DNA of 64,000 bases, taken from contig NZ_BLXZ01000002.1 in assembly GCF_014193675.1 (NCBI RefSeq), forward strand, positions 124,001 through 188,000, written 5' to 3'. The stretch's first letter is position 1. Each line of letters starts with the position of its first letter. Positions 8,520 through 17,375 of the stretch are shown here, piece by piece. The position numbers were made by a program, and so were the translations under genes. The DNA is from Geomonas limicola. GTDB lineage: Bacteria > Desulfobacterota > Desulfuromonadia > Geobacterales > Geobacteraceae. The notes below the pieces were generated by a model. The model was not told the origin of the DNA. It searched no databases and saw nothing but the letters and a program-made list of their open reading frames with translations.

Positions 8520-9698
8520 CTAGGGGAGTACCGGCACCACGTTCGCCGTGGTGACCGTGAAGTCGTTGGTGCCGTCGAAGCCGGTCAGCTGGGTGTTGGA
8601 AACCAGGAAGTCGGTGGCCACCGGGTTGCTGCCGGGCTGGGCCACGTAGGTCACGGTGGCGAACTGCCCCAGCCCGAAGCCGGGCGAGCTGATCACCCCG
8701 AGTACCAAAACGCTCGGGTTGGTGTAGTTGACAGCCGGCGCCGCGGCGTGGCTTGCCACACCGGAGACCGTCACCAGGGCCTTCCCTAAGCTGTCGCGCT
8801 TGAGGGTCACCCCGGCCGGCAGGGTCAGCGTGGTCTGCAGCGAGGTGATCGGTGCGGTGGTGCTCCCCTGGGTGGTCAGGTACAGGGTGCCGGTGTAGTT
8901 ACCGATCTGGGTGACCCCCTGCGGTGGGGTGGTCACACCGGTCTGGTTGCGGTTGGTGTCACCGAGGAAGTTGGTCACTGCAGTTTGGAAGTTGGTGATC
9001 GTAGTGGCGGAGAGCCGGTTGGTGGCTGCCAGGTCGCTGTACCAGGAGGTGAGCACCGACTCCACCGAACTGCTCGCAGCGAGTTTGGAGATCCCTGCCA
9101 GGGCCAGGGTGTAGTTTTTCTGGTCCTGGCTCGCGGCGTTCATGGCCACCACACCCGGCTCGACCGGCTGGGTCGCTACCACGTCGAACTGGAACAGGTT
9201 GGAGAGCAGGGCGTTGGCGCTCTGTACCGAGGCCGCGCTGAGGACCGTCCCGGTGAGCGCCTTGCGGGTGGCAAGCTCGGTGAGCGGGGTCACCGCGATG
9301 CTCAGGGCACCGCCGGCTCCGCTCACCACCTGGGCGGCTCGCAAGGGTGCCGCATCGCTGATGGTGGCATTGGCTCCGGTCGCCTCGTCGATGTAGCTCC
9401 CCGAGACCTCGACTACCACGACCCCGGAGTAGCTCCCCAGGTTGACGCTGTAGTAGCCGGTCGTGTCGGTGTGGGTCGCCGGCTTCAGGAGGATCTTGCC
9501 GTTCAGGTCGCCACCCGCCGCCGGGGCGTACACGGAAACCGTGCCTCCCTTGATGAGTCCCTTGGAGGCGTAGCCGCTGATGGTGGTGCCCGATTGGCTG
9601 GGGCCGGTGCCGACCGGGCCGGTGCTGCTGCCGCCGCCGGCGCAGCCGGCGAGGAGCAAAAGGACGTTTACTGCTGCCAGAAGGTATTTAGTCCGCAT
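8520..9698 (-). CDS. Lipoprotein with C-terminal cohesin-like domain
   Basis: A 392-residue lipoprotein (lipobox LLAGC, Cys19). Residues ~38-110 look like a carboxypeptidase-regulatory/Ig-like fold ('ISGYASKGLIKGGTVSVYA', then 'TDTTGYYSVNLG'). Residues ~130-260 are a helical middle region. The C-terminal ~120 residues resemble cohesin: 'ITSLQTTLTLPAGVTL', a 'VLVLGVISSPGFGLGQFATVTY' core and a final beta strand. Cohesins bind dockerins, and the gene 35 bp upstream on the same strand ends in a dockerin, so this is probably its outer-membrane anchor. No identity level can be given; the cohesin call rests on pattern only. Confidence 0.7.
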   Translation of the reverse strand: MRTKYLLAAVNVLLLLAGCAGGGSSTGPVGTGPSQSGTTISGYASKGLIKGGTVSVYAPAAGGDLNGKILLKPATHTDTTGYYSVNLGSYSGVVVVEVSGSYIDEATGANATISDAAPLRAAQVVSGAGGALSIAVTPLTELATRKALTGTVLSAASVQSANALLSNLFQFDVVATQPVEPGVVAMNAASQDQKNYTLALAGISKLAASSSVESVLTSWYSDLAATNRLSATTITNFQTAVTNFLGDTNRNQTGVTTPPQGVTQIGNYTGTLYLTTQGSTTAPITSLQTTLTLPAGVTLKRDSLGKALVTVSGVASHAAAPAVNYTNPSVLVLGVISSPGFGLGQFATVTYVAQPGSNPVATDFLVSNTQLTGFDGTNDFTVTTANVVPVLP

Positions 9699-9733
9699 GG
9701 TATGCCACCTTTATCTCTGTATGGGTCGTTTCG

Positions 9734-12700
9734 TCACCAGGACACCAGTCCCACGACCTTGGAAAGGATGATGAGCGCATCGCTCGCGTCGAGTTTGCCG
9801 TCCGAGTACGGCTTGCCGGTTCTGAAGGGTGCCAGGTCGCCGTGGCGCACCTGATCGCTGTTCGGCGTCACCAGCCCGACCGCCATCTGCAGGCAGAGCA
9901 TGGCATCGGTGAGATCCACCTTGCCGTCCAGGTTCACGTCGCCGTCCGGATCGGTGCTGAAGCTGAAGCTGTAGTTGCTCCCCAGGGTGTTGTGGGCGAA
10001 GTCGGCGATGGCGGTGCTGGCGGTCGCCGTGTAGGTGGTGGCGTAGGCGAGCGGCCCGGTCGGGGTGAGCGTCGCGGTCTTGGTCGCCGCGTCGTAGCTG
10101 ACCTGGGCGGTCGCACCGTGGTCCAGGTAGAAGGTGCTCGCGTCCACGGTGGCCGCATCCACGTTCTTGCTGAAGGTCACCGTTACCCTGGTATTGGCGA
10201 CGCTCAGCCGCTTGGTGCCGTCCACCGGCGAGGTCGCCGTTACGGTCGGGGGGATCAGGTCGATGGTCCAGCCCGCCGATTTCGCCGCGAGCTCCTGGTT
10301 CCCTGCCGCGTCGGTCGCCTGCACGGTGAAGACGTGGGCGCCGTTGCCGAGGCCGCTGTAGCTCTGGGTGCAGGTAGCCACCGGCACGCTGCCGCAGGCC
10401 GAGCAGGGGGCCGCGACGCCGTCCAGGGAGCAGATGAAGGTGGACGGTTCGTTGGCCGAGAAGGTGAAGCTGGAAAGCGGCAGGTTGGAAAGGACCGGCG
10501 GCTGGGCAGTGATGCTGGTCACCGGCGGCACGTTGTCGATGGTCACCGAACTGGTCGAGGCGATCGCCTGGGTGTTTCCGGCGTTGTCGGTCGCCACCGA
10601 CTGCACGGTGTAGGTGCCGTCGGCGAGCGTGCCGCTCGTGTAGATCCAGCTCTTGGTCAGGCTGTTGTAGTTGGCAAGACCGCTGCTCGCCACCGCCCCC
10701 AGGCGGTCGGTGAGGGTCACCGTCACCTGCTGCAGCCCGGTTGCAGGTGCAGGATCGTCGGCCGTGCCGCGCAGGGTCGCCAGGTGCCCCATCAGGTAAG
10801 GGTTGGCGAGCGGGGTGATGGTGGAGACCGGCGGCACCGTGTCGATGGTGACGTTGCGGCTCACCACCTGGGAGACGTTCCCCACGATCGACCCGTCCAG
10901 GGCCGGTGCCACGTCGAGCACCCGGGCCTGGATGGTGTAGGCGCCGTCCGTGGGCAAGAGCCAGTTGTAGCTCCAGGCAGTGGTGCCGCTGGCATCGCTC
11001 CAGGTAAGGGTCGTCGGCGGGTTGGTGGCGCTGAACACCGCCACCTGCACCTTCTGCAGCGCGAGCCCGCCCGGCGCCGCCTGCGCGGTTCCGGTGATCA
11101 CCCGGGGGCTCGAGCTCCCCACCAGGGCGGCGTTCAGTGGCGAGACCAGCTGCACGTCCGGGAGCGGGTTCGCCACGATGATGCTCGCCGTGGAGGGGTT
11201 CGCCTGCAGGTTGCCGGCGTTGTCGACCGCCTGAGCCTGGATGGTGTAGCTGCCGTTCACCGGGAGGCTCCAGAGGTAGCTCCAGCTGGACCAGGGGAGT
11301 GCCGGGTTCACGGCCGCATCCGCGGCGGCCCGGTAGCTGCCGCCGTTGATGGCGATGTTTACCGTCCCCACCCCGGAGATCGCGTCGGTCGCCGTGCCGG
11401 CGAAGTTGAAGCTGGTGCCGGTGAGCGGCGCGCCGGGCGCGGTGATGGTGGAGGAGGGCTTGTTGTTCTTGTCCACGATCCAGGTGTAGGTCTGGGTGGT
11501 GGGCGCCGTGGTCGCGGTGTTGCCGGCCGGGTCGGTCGCCTGGACCTTGAAGACGTGGCTGCCGTCTGCCAGGTTCGTGTAGCTGCGCGGGCTGGTACAG
11601 GGCGCACTCACCCCGTCGATCGTGCAGCTGAACGCCGAGTTGGCCTCGCTGGACGAGAAGGCGAAGTTGGCGTCGGAGGCCGTGGTGTAGAACGACGGCG
11701 TGCTGCTGATGCTGGTGACCGGCGGGGCGGTGTCGATGGTCCAGCCATAGCTCTTGGCGCTGGTCTCCAGGTTGCCGACGGGGTCGGTCGAGAGCACGCT
11801 GAAGTTGTGGCTGCCGTCGGCAAGGCCGGAGTAGGAAAACGGCGATACGCAGGAGAGCGTCAGCCCGTCCAGGGTGCACTGCGAGGTGGAGCCCGGCTTG
11901 TCCACGGTGAAGCTGAAGGTGCCGCTCGCGGAGTTGTCTAGGACCTTGGGCTTGGCGGCAATCGAGGTGACCGGCGGCACGTTGTCCACCGTGAGGTTCA
12001 CCGTGGAGAGCACGCTCTGCACGATGCCGTTACTGTCGGTGGCGCGGGCCGAGACCACGTAGGGGCCGTTCAAAGGGAGCGGTGTTGCGGTCCAGCTATA
12101 GCTCCACTGGGTCCAGGAGTTGAGCGTGGCGTTCTTGGTGGCCAGGTTCCAGGTTGCGCCGCCGTCGGTGGAGATCTCCACCTTGGTCAGGTTGCTGCCG
12201 GTGCCGTCGGCGCCGGTGATCTGGTTCTTGTCGATGGCGGTACCGGAGATCGCGAGCGGGTTTCTCACCGTGCTCCCGGTGGTCGGGGTGACGATGCTGG
12301 CGACCGGCGGGAAGCCCCCCTTCCCCTGCAGGTAGCTGGTCACCGGCTGGTTCGGCGCATCCGAGGCGATGACCAGCGAGGCGGTCTTGGTCCCGGTGGT
12401 GGTCGGGATGAAGTTGACGCCGATGGTGCAGTAGTCGCCGGCCTCGATCACCGGGGTCGGCAGGTTGCACTGGCGGCTCCCCCCGGCGACCACGTGGTAG
12501 AGCCCCGCGTCGGTGCCGGCCAGGCTCATCGCGGAGACATTGAGCTGCAGGGTCCCGGTGTTCAAAAGGTTGAAGACCTGGATCTTGGTGTCGTTCACGT
12601 TGACGATGCCGAAGTCGACGGGGCTCGAGGCGCTCGGTGCCGACGGAGAGATCGCCGAGACCGGGCTCAGCTTCAGTCCGAAGATCTTCGAGCCGGCGGT

Positions 12701-14578
12701 CCCGGCGTAGACCTTCTTGGCGGCCGAGCTCGCGGCGAGCGAGGTCACCGTCTTGTCGGTGAGGCCGGTGTTCATGGCGGTCCAGACGTCGCCGGAGTTG
12801 GTGGAGAAGAAGACCCCGCCGCCGTTGGTGCCGGCAGTCAGGAAGCTGGGGTTACCCATCGCGAGCCCGAGCGCCTTCACGTTGGTGTTGGTGATGCCGC
12901 TACTTACCTGGAACCAGGTGGCGCCGTTGTCCGCCGAGCGGAATACCCCGCTCGGGGTCCCGACGTAGATGTTGCCGGCGTCCAGGACCAGGGCGTTCAC
13001 CACCGTGCTGGTGAGGTTCGTGTTGATCTGGCTCCAGCTCCCGCCGTTGTCCGAGCGGTACACCCCGCCGCCGTTGGTGGCGGTAAAGAGCGAGACGCCG
13101 CGGAAGGCGAGGCCGGTCAGGTCGGTGTTGGAGGGCTGGCCACCGGCGTAGGCGCTCCAGGTGTCGGTGCCGGAGTTGTAGACGTAGATCCCTTCGGAGG
13201 TCGCCGCGTGCAGGGCGCCCCCCGCGCCGAGGCAGAGGGCGCGCACGTCGGTGTTGGGGAGGTTCGCGCTCAGGCTGGTCCAGGTGACGCCGTCGTCGAC
13301 CGACTTGTAGACCCCGTTTCCGGAGGCCGCGTACACCGGGGTGCCGGTGGGGTCGAAGAGGAACGCGGTCGGGGTGCCGGGGTTTGCGCTGGTGACGGCG
13401 ATCCAGGTGCTCGCGCTGTCGCTGGAGCGGTAGATCCCGCCGTTGGCCATCCCCCCCACGATGATGGTGTTGTCCGAAGGTTTGATGGCCAGCGAGCTCC
13501 CGGGTCTCAGTCCCGTGCCGAGTGCGGTCCAGGAGGAGCCCGACGCAGTGCTGCGGAAGGCCCCCAGGTCGGTGCCGGCGTAGAGGGTGGCGCGGGCCGT
13601 GGGGTTGTTCGCCAGGGCGTGCAGGACGGCAGGGACGCTGATCCCCGAAGTGACCGAGCTCCAGGCACCCCAGCTGCTCGAGGCATAGGACTGCTTGTAG
13701 AGGCCGTTGCCGGTCCCGGCGTAGGCGGTCCCCGGCGCTGCCGGGTTGTCCACCAGGATGATGTTCACTATGAGGTTGCCGAGCGAGCCGTTGTCGGCGG
13801 CCCAGGTGGCGCCCGCGTCGCTGCTGATGAAGACCCCGCCGCCGTTGGTCCCGGCGAAGATGGTCGGGCTCGACCCGGTGGCGCCGTAGGCCAGGCAGAG
13901 GACGTCCTGGTTGTTGAGGCCGGTGTTGACGGCGCCCCAGTGCGCGCCCGAGTCGGTAGTCTGGAAGATCCCCGCGTCGGTCGCCGCGTAGACGATGCTG
14001 GTCGAGACCGGGTCGATGAGGAGCCAGCGCACGTTCTGGCTGGTGAGCCCGGTGTTCACCTGGCTCCAGCTCCCGGCGCCGTCGCTACTCTTGAAGACAC
14101 CGGCCGGGCCCGCCGCGTAGAGGGTGGTCGGGGTGAGGGGATCGATCGCCACGAAGCGCACGTTGGTGGTAGTGAGCCCGCTCGAGGCGTCCACCCAGGA
14201 GGCCGCGCCGTCGCTGGTCTTGAAGAGCCCGTCCCTGGTCGCGGCGTAGACCACCTTGGGATCGACCGGGTGCACGGCAAAGCCCTGGATCTGGCGGTTC
14301 TTCAGCCCGGCGTTGGCCGCAGTCCAGCCGGTCCCCCCCTCGTTCATGGTGTAGACCCCGCCGCCGTCGGTACCGTTGTACACGGTGGCAAGCGGTGTGG
14401 TCGGCGCCACTGCCAAGGTTTTGACAACCGCCTTGGAGGGGGCCGGGGTGGGTCCGCTCGAGCTCCAGTTGTTGTAGGTGATGGCGGCCTGGGCCGGTGC
14501 GGCACCGGCGAACCAGAGCGCCAGGGCCAACAGCGCGGCCCAGGGCAAACGCAACGAAAAGTTGTTTCGAAGTCTCAT
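9734..14578 (-). CDS. Giant secreted protein: BNR/sortilin-like propellers, Ig-like repeats, type I dockerin
   Basis: A ~1,614-residue exported protein with a signal peptide ending 'APAQA'. Residues ~30-640 hold a dozen or so ~45-residue beta-propeller repeats of the type YAGT..GGVF.S.D.G..W...N.GL (BNR/Ycf48/sortilin-like). Residues ~650-760 look like an ASH-type 'choice-of-anchor D' domain with two Cys. Repeated Ig-like domains follow with recurring 'TIDNVPPVTSI' joints and paired Cys (~770-1440). A Big_5-like domain (~1445-1535) precedes a C-terminal dockerin with two Ca-binding loops ('DVNLDGKVDLTDAMLCLQ', 'DGKLDASDALIIL'). I start at the ATG at 14578, with AAGGA upstream, rather than a TTG six codons earlier. 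It probably binds the neighbouring cohesin-like lipoprotein. Target of the propellers unknown. Confidence 0.85.
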   Translation of the reverse strand: MRLRNNFSLRLPWAALLALALWFAGAAPAQAAITYNNWSSSGPTPAPSKAVVKTLAVAPTTPLATVYNGTDGGGVYTMNEGGTGWTAANAGLKNRQIQGFAVHPVDPKVVYAATRDGLFKTSDGAASWVDASSGLTTTNVRFVAIDPLTPTTLYAAGPAGVFKSSDGAGSWSQVNTGLTSQNVRWLLIDPVSTSIVYAATDAGIFQTTDSGAHWGAVNTGLNNQDVLCLAYGATGSSPTIFAGTNGGGVFISSDAGATWAADNGSLGNLIVNIILVDNPAAPGTAYAGTGNGLYKQSYASSSWGAWSSVTSGISVPAVLHALANNPTARATLYAGTDLGAFRSTASGSSWTALGTGLRPGSSLAIKPSDNTIIVGGMANGGIYRSSDSASTWIAVTSANPGTPTAFLFDPTGTPVYAASGNGVYKSVDDGVTWTSLSANLPNTDVRALCLGAGGALHAATSEGIYVYNSGTDTWSAYAGGQPSNTDLTGLAFRGVSLFTATNGGGVYRSDNGGSWSQINTNLTSTVVNALVLDAGNIYVGTPSGVFRSADNGATWFQVSSGITNTNVKALGLAMGNPSFLTAGTNGGGVFFSTNSGDVWTAMNTGLTDKTVTSLAASSAAKKVYAGTAGSKIFGLKLSPVSAISPSAPSASSPVDFGIVNVNDTKIQVFNLLNTGTLQLNVSAMSLAGTDAGLYHVVAGGSRQCNLPTPVIEAGDYCTIGVNFIPTTTGTKTASLVIASDAPNQPVTSYLQGKGGFPPVASIVTPTTGSTVRNPLAISGTAIDKNQITGADGTGSNLTKVEISTDGGATWNLATKNATLNSWTQWSYSWTATPLPLNGPYVVSARATDSNGIVQSVLSTVNLTVDNVPPVTSIAAKPKVLDNSASGTFSFTVDKPGSTSQCTLDGLTLSCVSPFSYSGLADGSHNFSVLSTDPVGNLETSAKSYGWTIDTAPPVTSISSTPSFYTTASDANFAFSSSEANSAFSCTIDGVSAPCTSPRSYTNLADGSHVFKVQATDPAGNTATTAPTTQTYTWIVDKNNKPSSTITAPGAPLTGTSFNFAGTATDAISGVGTVNIAINGGSYRAAADAAVNPALPWSSWSYLWSLPVNGSYTIQAQAVDNAGNLQANPSTASIIVANPLPDVQLVSPLNAALVGSSSPRVITGTAQAAPGGLALQKVQVAVFSATNPPTTLTWSDASGTTAWSYNWLLPTDGAYTIQARVLDVAPALDGSIVGNVSQVVSRNVTIDTVPPVSTITPLANPYLMGHLATLRGTADDPAPATGLQQVTVTLTDRLGAVASSGLANYNSLTKSWIYTSGTLADGTYTVQSVATDNAGNTQAIASTSSVTIDNVPPVTSITAQPPVLSNLPLSSFTFSANEPSTFICSLDGVAAPCSACGSVPVATCTQSYSGLGNGAHVFTVQATDAAGNQELAAKSAGWTIDLIPPTVTATSPVDGTKRLSVANTRVTVTFSKNVDAATVDASTFYLDHGATAQVSYDAATKTATLTPTGPLAYATTYTATASTAIADFAHNTLGSNYSFSFSTDPDGDVNLDGKVDLTDAMLCLQMAVGLVTPNSDQVRHGDLAPFRTGKPYSDGKLDASDALIILSKVVGLVSW

Positions 14579-14766
14579 GACGCATCCTTGGCACAACGGG
14601 TAAAGACGGGTTTCCAGCCGGGCGCCACGCCCCTGCCGGGTGGCCGAAAGGTCGGCCCTGGCACCCTTGCGGTGCTGCTTCCCTTTTCGGCTTTTTTACC
14701 AAAAACATTTAGTAAATAATGCACTTGGAGCGTTTCGGGGACGTTTTTCACCCCCGCTGACGCGCA
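14579..14766 (-). other. Structured leader of the dockerin protein gene
   Basis: On the minus strand this 188-bp leader holds several strong hairpins: GGCCGA/TCGGCC with a short loop (~14642-14657), a GCACC-GCAA-GGGTGC type stem (~14670-14686) and a GC-rich stem near 14617-14641. It does not match the c-di-GMP (GEMM), cobalamin or fluoride riboswitch cores I compared by eye. Confidence 0.4.
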
Positions 14767-14810
14767 TAAAAAAATCCGCCCCGACTCTGGAAGCCAAGGC
14801 GGATCTTTTA
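14767..14810 (-). terminator. Terminator of the flgB-flgE operon
   Basis: On the minus strand the stem GATCCGCC / GGCGGAT is followed by seven T. It lies 20 bp after the flgE stop. A-rich and T-rich flanks on both sides could make it bidirectional. Confidence 0.85.
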
Positions 14811-14830
14811 GTCCTGCAGACTCAAGGAGG

Positions 14831-16075
14831 CTACCGGATCAGCGACAGCACTTCCTGGGTCATCTGGTCCGTGGTGGTGATGGTCTTCGAGTTCGCGGAG
14901 TAGGCGCGCTGGGTGGTGATCATCTTCACGAACTCGCTGGCCAGGTCGACGTTGCTCCCCTCGAGCGAGTTGCTGAGTACCTTCTCGCTGGAGCCGTTGG
15001 GCTTGTTGCTGGCCAGCGTGAAGGCGCCGGTGGAGACGCCGGCTTTCGAGTTGGACTGGTACAGCGAGCTGCCGGCCTTGGTCAGGGCACCCGGGTCGGA
15101 GGCGGTCACCACGGCGAGGCGCTGCACGGTGGCGGCGTTGGCTGCGGTTACCGAGACGCCGGTGGAGCCGGAGGCGTTGTAGAAGTTCTGGGTGATGCCG
15201 TCGGCGCCCAGGTAGGTGATCAGGCCGTCCGGGTCGATCTTGGTGATCTTGCTGAAGGCCTTACCTTCTTCGGTCTGTACCGAGGCATAGGAGGTGGTCA
15301 CGGCGGTCACCGCGGTGGTGGTGGCAGCCGGGATCGAGGTCCCCGCGGCACCGGCGGCACCCTGCAGCGCGGCGTAGGCGGCCGAGAGGGCGGCGTTCAC
15401 CGCGTCGGCGTTGCCGCCGTTGGGGGAGGCCGCGAAGGTGGTGTTGGCCGCGATGGCGGCGTTGTTTGCCGCGGTGGCGGCGGTTACCAGGGCCTGGGCA
15501 GCGGTCTTGGCGGCGCCGGCCGACATGGCGGTTACCGCGGCCTGTGCCGTGGCGATGTCGGTGGTGATGGCGGTGGTGGCCGGGGTCACCACGGCGGCGG
15601 TGTTGAAGGCGACGGCGGCGGTGGTGATGCCGGACTGGTTGTCGGAGAACTTGATCGGGTTACCCGCGGTGTCGAGCACCTGGTAGCCGTCGGCGTTCAC
15701 CAGGGTCAGGTTGTTGTCCACGTGGAAGGCACCGTTGCGGGAAAGGAACGCCGAGTCCTGGCTGGCCAGGGGCGACGGCGAGGTCGGTGACTTCAGGGCG
15801 AAGAAGCTGTTCCCCTGGATGCAGAGGTCGGTGACGTTTTCCGAGCTCTGCGAGGAGCCCTGGGTGAAGATGTTCTGTACCGCCTGCATCTGGACGCCGC
15901 GCCCCACCTGCGAGTTGGCGCCGGCGTTGCCGGAGAGCAGGTCGGAGAACAGCGAGCGGGACTCCTTGAAGCCGGTCGTGTTGACGTTGGAGATGTTGTT
16001 GCCGATCACGTTCATGGAATCGCCGTACGCAGTAAGACCGCTAACACCCGTATAAAGAGCAGAAGTAAGACTCAT
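14831..16075 (-). CDS. flgE: Flagellar hook protein FlgE with Ala/Thr-rich insertion
   Basis: A 414-residue hook subunit. The N-terminus has the rod/hook family signature ('SALYTGVSGL', 'NVIGNNISNVNTTGFK') and the C-terminus has the conserved 'SNVDLASEFVKMITTQRAYSANSKTI' (given in part) heptad region. Residues ~150-272 are an Ala/Thr-rich low-complexity stretch where the outer D2 domain would be expected, so the exposed part of the hook is unusual. The frame continues upstream to 16288, but the ATG at 16075 has AGGAGG 7 bp before it. It is the last gene of its operon, ahead of a terminator. Confidence 0.93.
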   Translation of the reverse strand: MSLTSALYTGVSGLTAYGDSMNVIGNNISNVNTTGFKESRSLFSDLLSGNAGANSQVGRGVQMQAVQNIFTQGSSQSSENVTDLCIQGNSFFALKSPTSPSPLASQDSAFLSRNGAFHVDNNLTLVNADGYQVLDTAGNPIKFSDNQSGITTAAVAFNTAAVVTPATTAITTDIATAQAAVTAMSAGAAKTAAQALVTAATAANNAAIAANTTFAASPNGGNADAVNAALSAAYAALQGAAGAAGTSIPAATTTAVTAVTTSYASVQTEEGKAFSKITKIDPDGLITYLGADGITQNFYNASGSTGVSVTAANAATVQRLAVVTASDPGALTKAGSSLYQSNSKAGVSTGAFTLASNKPNGSSEKVLSNSLEGSNVDLASEFVKMITTQRAYSANSKTITTTDQMTQEVLSLIR

Positions 16076-16295
16076 TTTAATGCCTCCTGTGTTGTAGTGG
16101 TTGGGACACCTCAGTCGGTCGGTGTCCGCCGGGCTTCCTTCAAGAGGGCCAGCCCAAAAAGTCGGTTCTAAGTTCTCTGTGCTACGTTCTGGTTCCAGGT
16201 TTCTCGTTGTGCGTTTCGGGTACTCGGTTACTTTTTCAAGCTGGTGTCGTCGGTTTTTCTCCGTGTGCTTGGTGGCTTTAGTGGCCAACCTGCCG
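16076..16295. repeat. Low-complexity intergenic spacer upstream of flgE
   Basis: This 220-bp spacer within the flagellar operon is lower in GC than its flanks. On the minus strand it starts GGCCACTAAAGCCACC, then AAGCACACGGAG and similar A-rich words, resembling degenerate tandem 'CCACnAAG' repeats common between genes in this group of bacteria. It can be read in frame with flgE, but there is no ribosome site and no conservation is expected. Confidence 0.45.
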
Positions 16296-16685
16296 TTAGA
16301 GCACTACCGCCGAGTCGATGTTGGTGAACACGTTGCCCTGCATTGCCTGGCGATCCATCGCGGTTACTACGGTGCGGTTTTTGACACTAACCACGAGCGC
16401 TGCATCTCCAAGCATGATCAGGGAATCCCTGCCGCCCTTCTGGGCCACGCTGTCTACTGCTCCTGCCAACTTCTTCAGATCGCTGTCGCTTAAGGTGATC
16501 CCCCGCGACTTGAGCCTCTCCTGTGCATGCTGGGAGAGTTTTACCGGCTGACCGGGGAGTTTCTGGTCCAGTACCTGGGCAAACGGTGTGCCGGATCCTG
16601 TCTGCTTCGCCCCCTGCGGTGTGGCCGGGTTGGGTCTGACCGGCGCCTGAATCGGTTGCGGGAACAGGATGCTGTTATCGATCAT
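16296..16685 (-). CDS. Conserved flagellar operon protein (TIGR02530-like)
   Basis: A 129-residue soluble protein with the pattern of the small 'flagellar operon protein' family found between flgD and flgE: 'F..VL..KL', 'LSQHAQERLKSRGI.LS..DLKKL..AVD.VAQKGGRDSLIM', ending 'TAMD......NVFTNIDSAVVL'. It has been linked to hook assembly in other bacteria, but its biochemical role is not settled. It starts directly after the flgD stop with an AGGGGG site. Confidence 0.85.
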   Translation of the reverse strand: MIDNSILFPQPIQAPVRPNPATPQGAKQTGSGTPFAQVLDQKLPGQPVKLSQHAQERLKSRGITLSDSDLKKLAGAVDSVAQKGGRDSLIMLGDAALVVSVKNRTVVTAMDRQAMQGNVFTNIDSAVVL

Positions 16686-17357
16686 CTAGCCCCCTGTGCT
16701 CACCGCCGTTACGTCAGTGAGACTCAATTTTACGTTGCCGACGGAGAGGACCGGCGTCGCCCCGGACATGTCCACGCCGTCCACCTTCCCCTTGATCATC
16801 GGGGTGGTGGTTACCGTGTTCCCCTGAGCGTCCTTGGCGCTGACCGAGAAGCTGTAGGCGCCGGAGGAGAGCTGGCTCCCCAGGTTGTTGGTGCCGTCCC
16901 AGCTGACCGAACCGTCGCCGGCGCCCATGGCACCTGCGTTGATGGTCTTGATCACCGAACCGCTCCCGTTGAGGATGTTCACGGTGACCTGGTCTGCCGA
17001 CTGCCCCAGGTTGAAGTTGACGGAACTCGGGCTCCCGGAGGTGAGGCTCACCTGGGACCCGGAGGCCTTGACCTCTTTCCCGATCAGGGAGACCGAGGCC
17101 ATGGTCATGCTGTTGCCCCCCTGGTTCAGGAGGCTCGTCAGGTTCGAGTTGGTGTTGTAGGCCTGCTCGACCTGGGTTATCTGCGCCAGCTGGCTGATGA
17201 ACTGGCTGGAATCCTGAGGATTCAGGGGATCCTGATTCTGCAGCTGGGTTACGAAGAGCTTGAGGAAGTCGTCCTTGTTCATCCCGGTCGCCTTCTTCAT
17301 CGCTGCCGCGGCCGCGGTCGAGTCGGTGGCCGCGCTGCCGGTTACGTCGCTGATCAT
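16686..17357 (-). CDS. flgD: Flagellar hook-capping protein FlgD
   Basis: A 223-residue scaffold that caps the growing hook. The N-terminal region has 'MNKDDFLKLFVTQLQNQDPLNP' (given in part) and '..SSQFISQLAQITQVEQ', both family hallmarks. The C-terminal half forms the FlgD Ig-like/tudor domains with 'GAGDGSVSWDGTNNLGSQLSSGAYSF' (in part). AGGAGG stands 7 bp before the ATG. It lies between fliK (18 bp upstream) and the small flagellar operon gene. Confidence 0.96.
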   Translation of the reverse strand: MISDVTGSAATDSTAAAAAMKKATGMNKDDFLKLFVTQLQNQDPLNPQDSSQFISQLAQITQVEQAYNTNSNLTSLLNQGGNSMTMASVSLIGKEVKASGSQVSLTSGSPSSVNFNLGQSADQVTVNILNGSGSVIKTINAGAMGAGDGSVSWDGTNNLGSQLSSGAYSFSVSAKDAQGNTVTTTPMIKGKVDGVDMSGATPVLSVGNVKLSLTDVTAVSTGG

Positions 17358-17375
17358 CGTGCTGCCTCCTTTAGG

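Noticed and set aside
9711..11879. 722-codon minus-strand ORF overlapping the dockerin gene
   Set aside because: It is a shifted frame of the same repeats, very rich in Arg/Gln/His, with no real domain.
12494..14719. 741-codon plus-strand ORF
   Set aside because: Antisense shadow of the dockerin protein gene; no ribosome site, Val/Gly/Asp-biased composition.
14579..14766. c-di-GMP (GEMM) riboswitch before the dockerin gene
   Set aside because: The conserved GGCAAACC and GGACGCAAAGC-type core words are missing.
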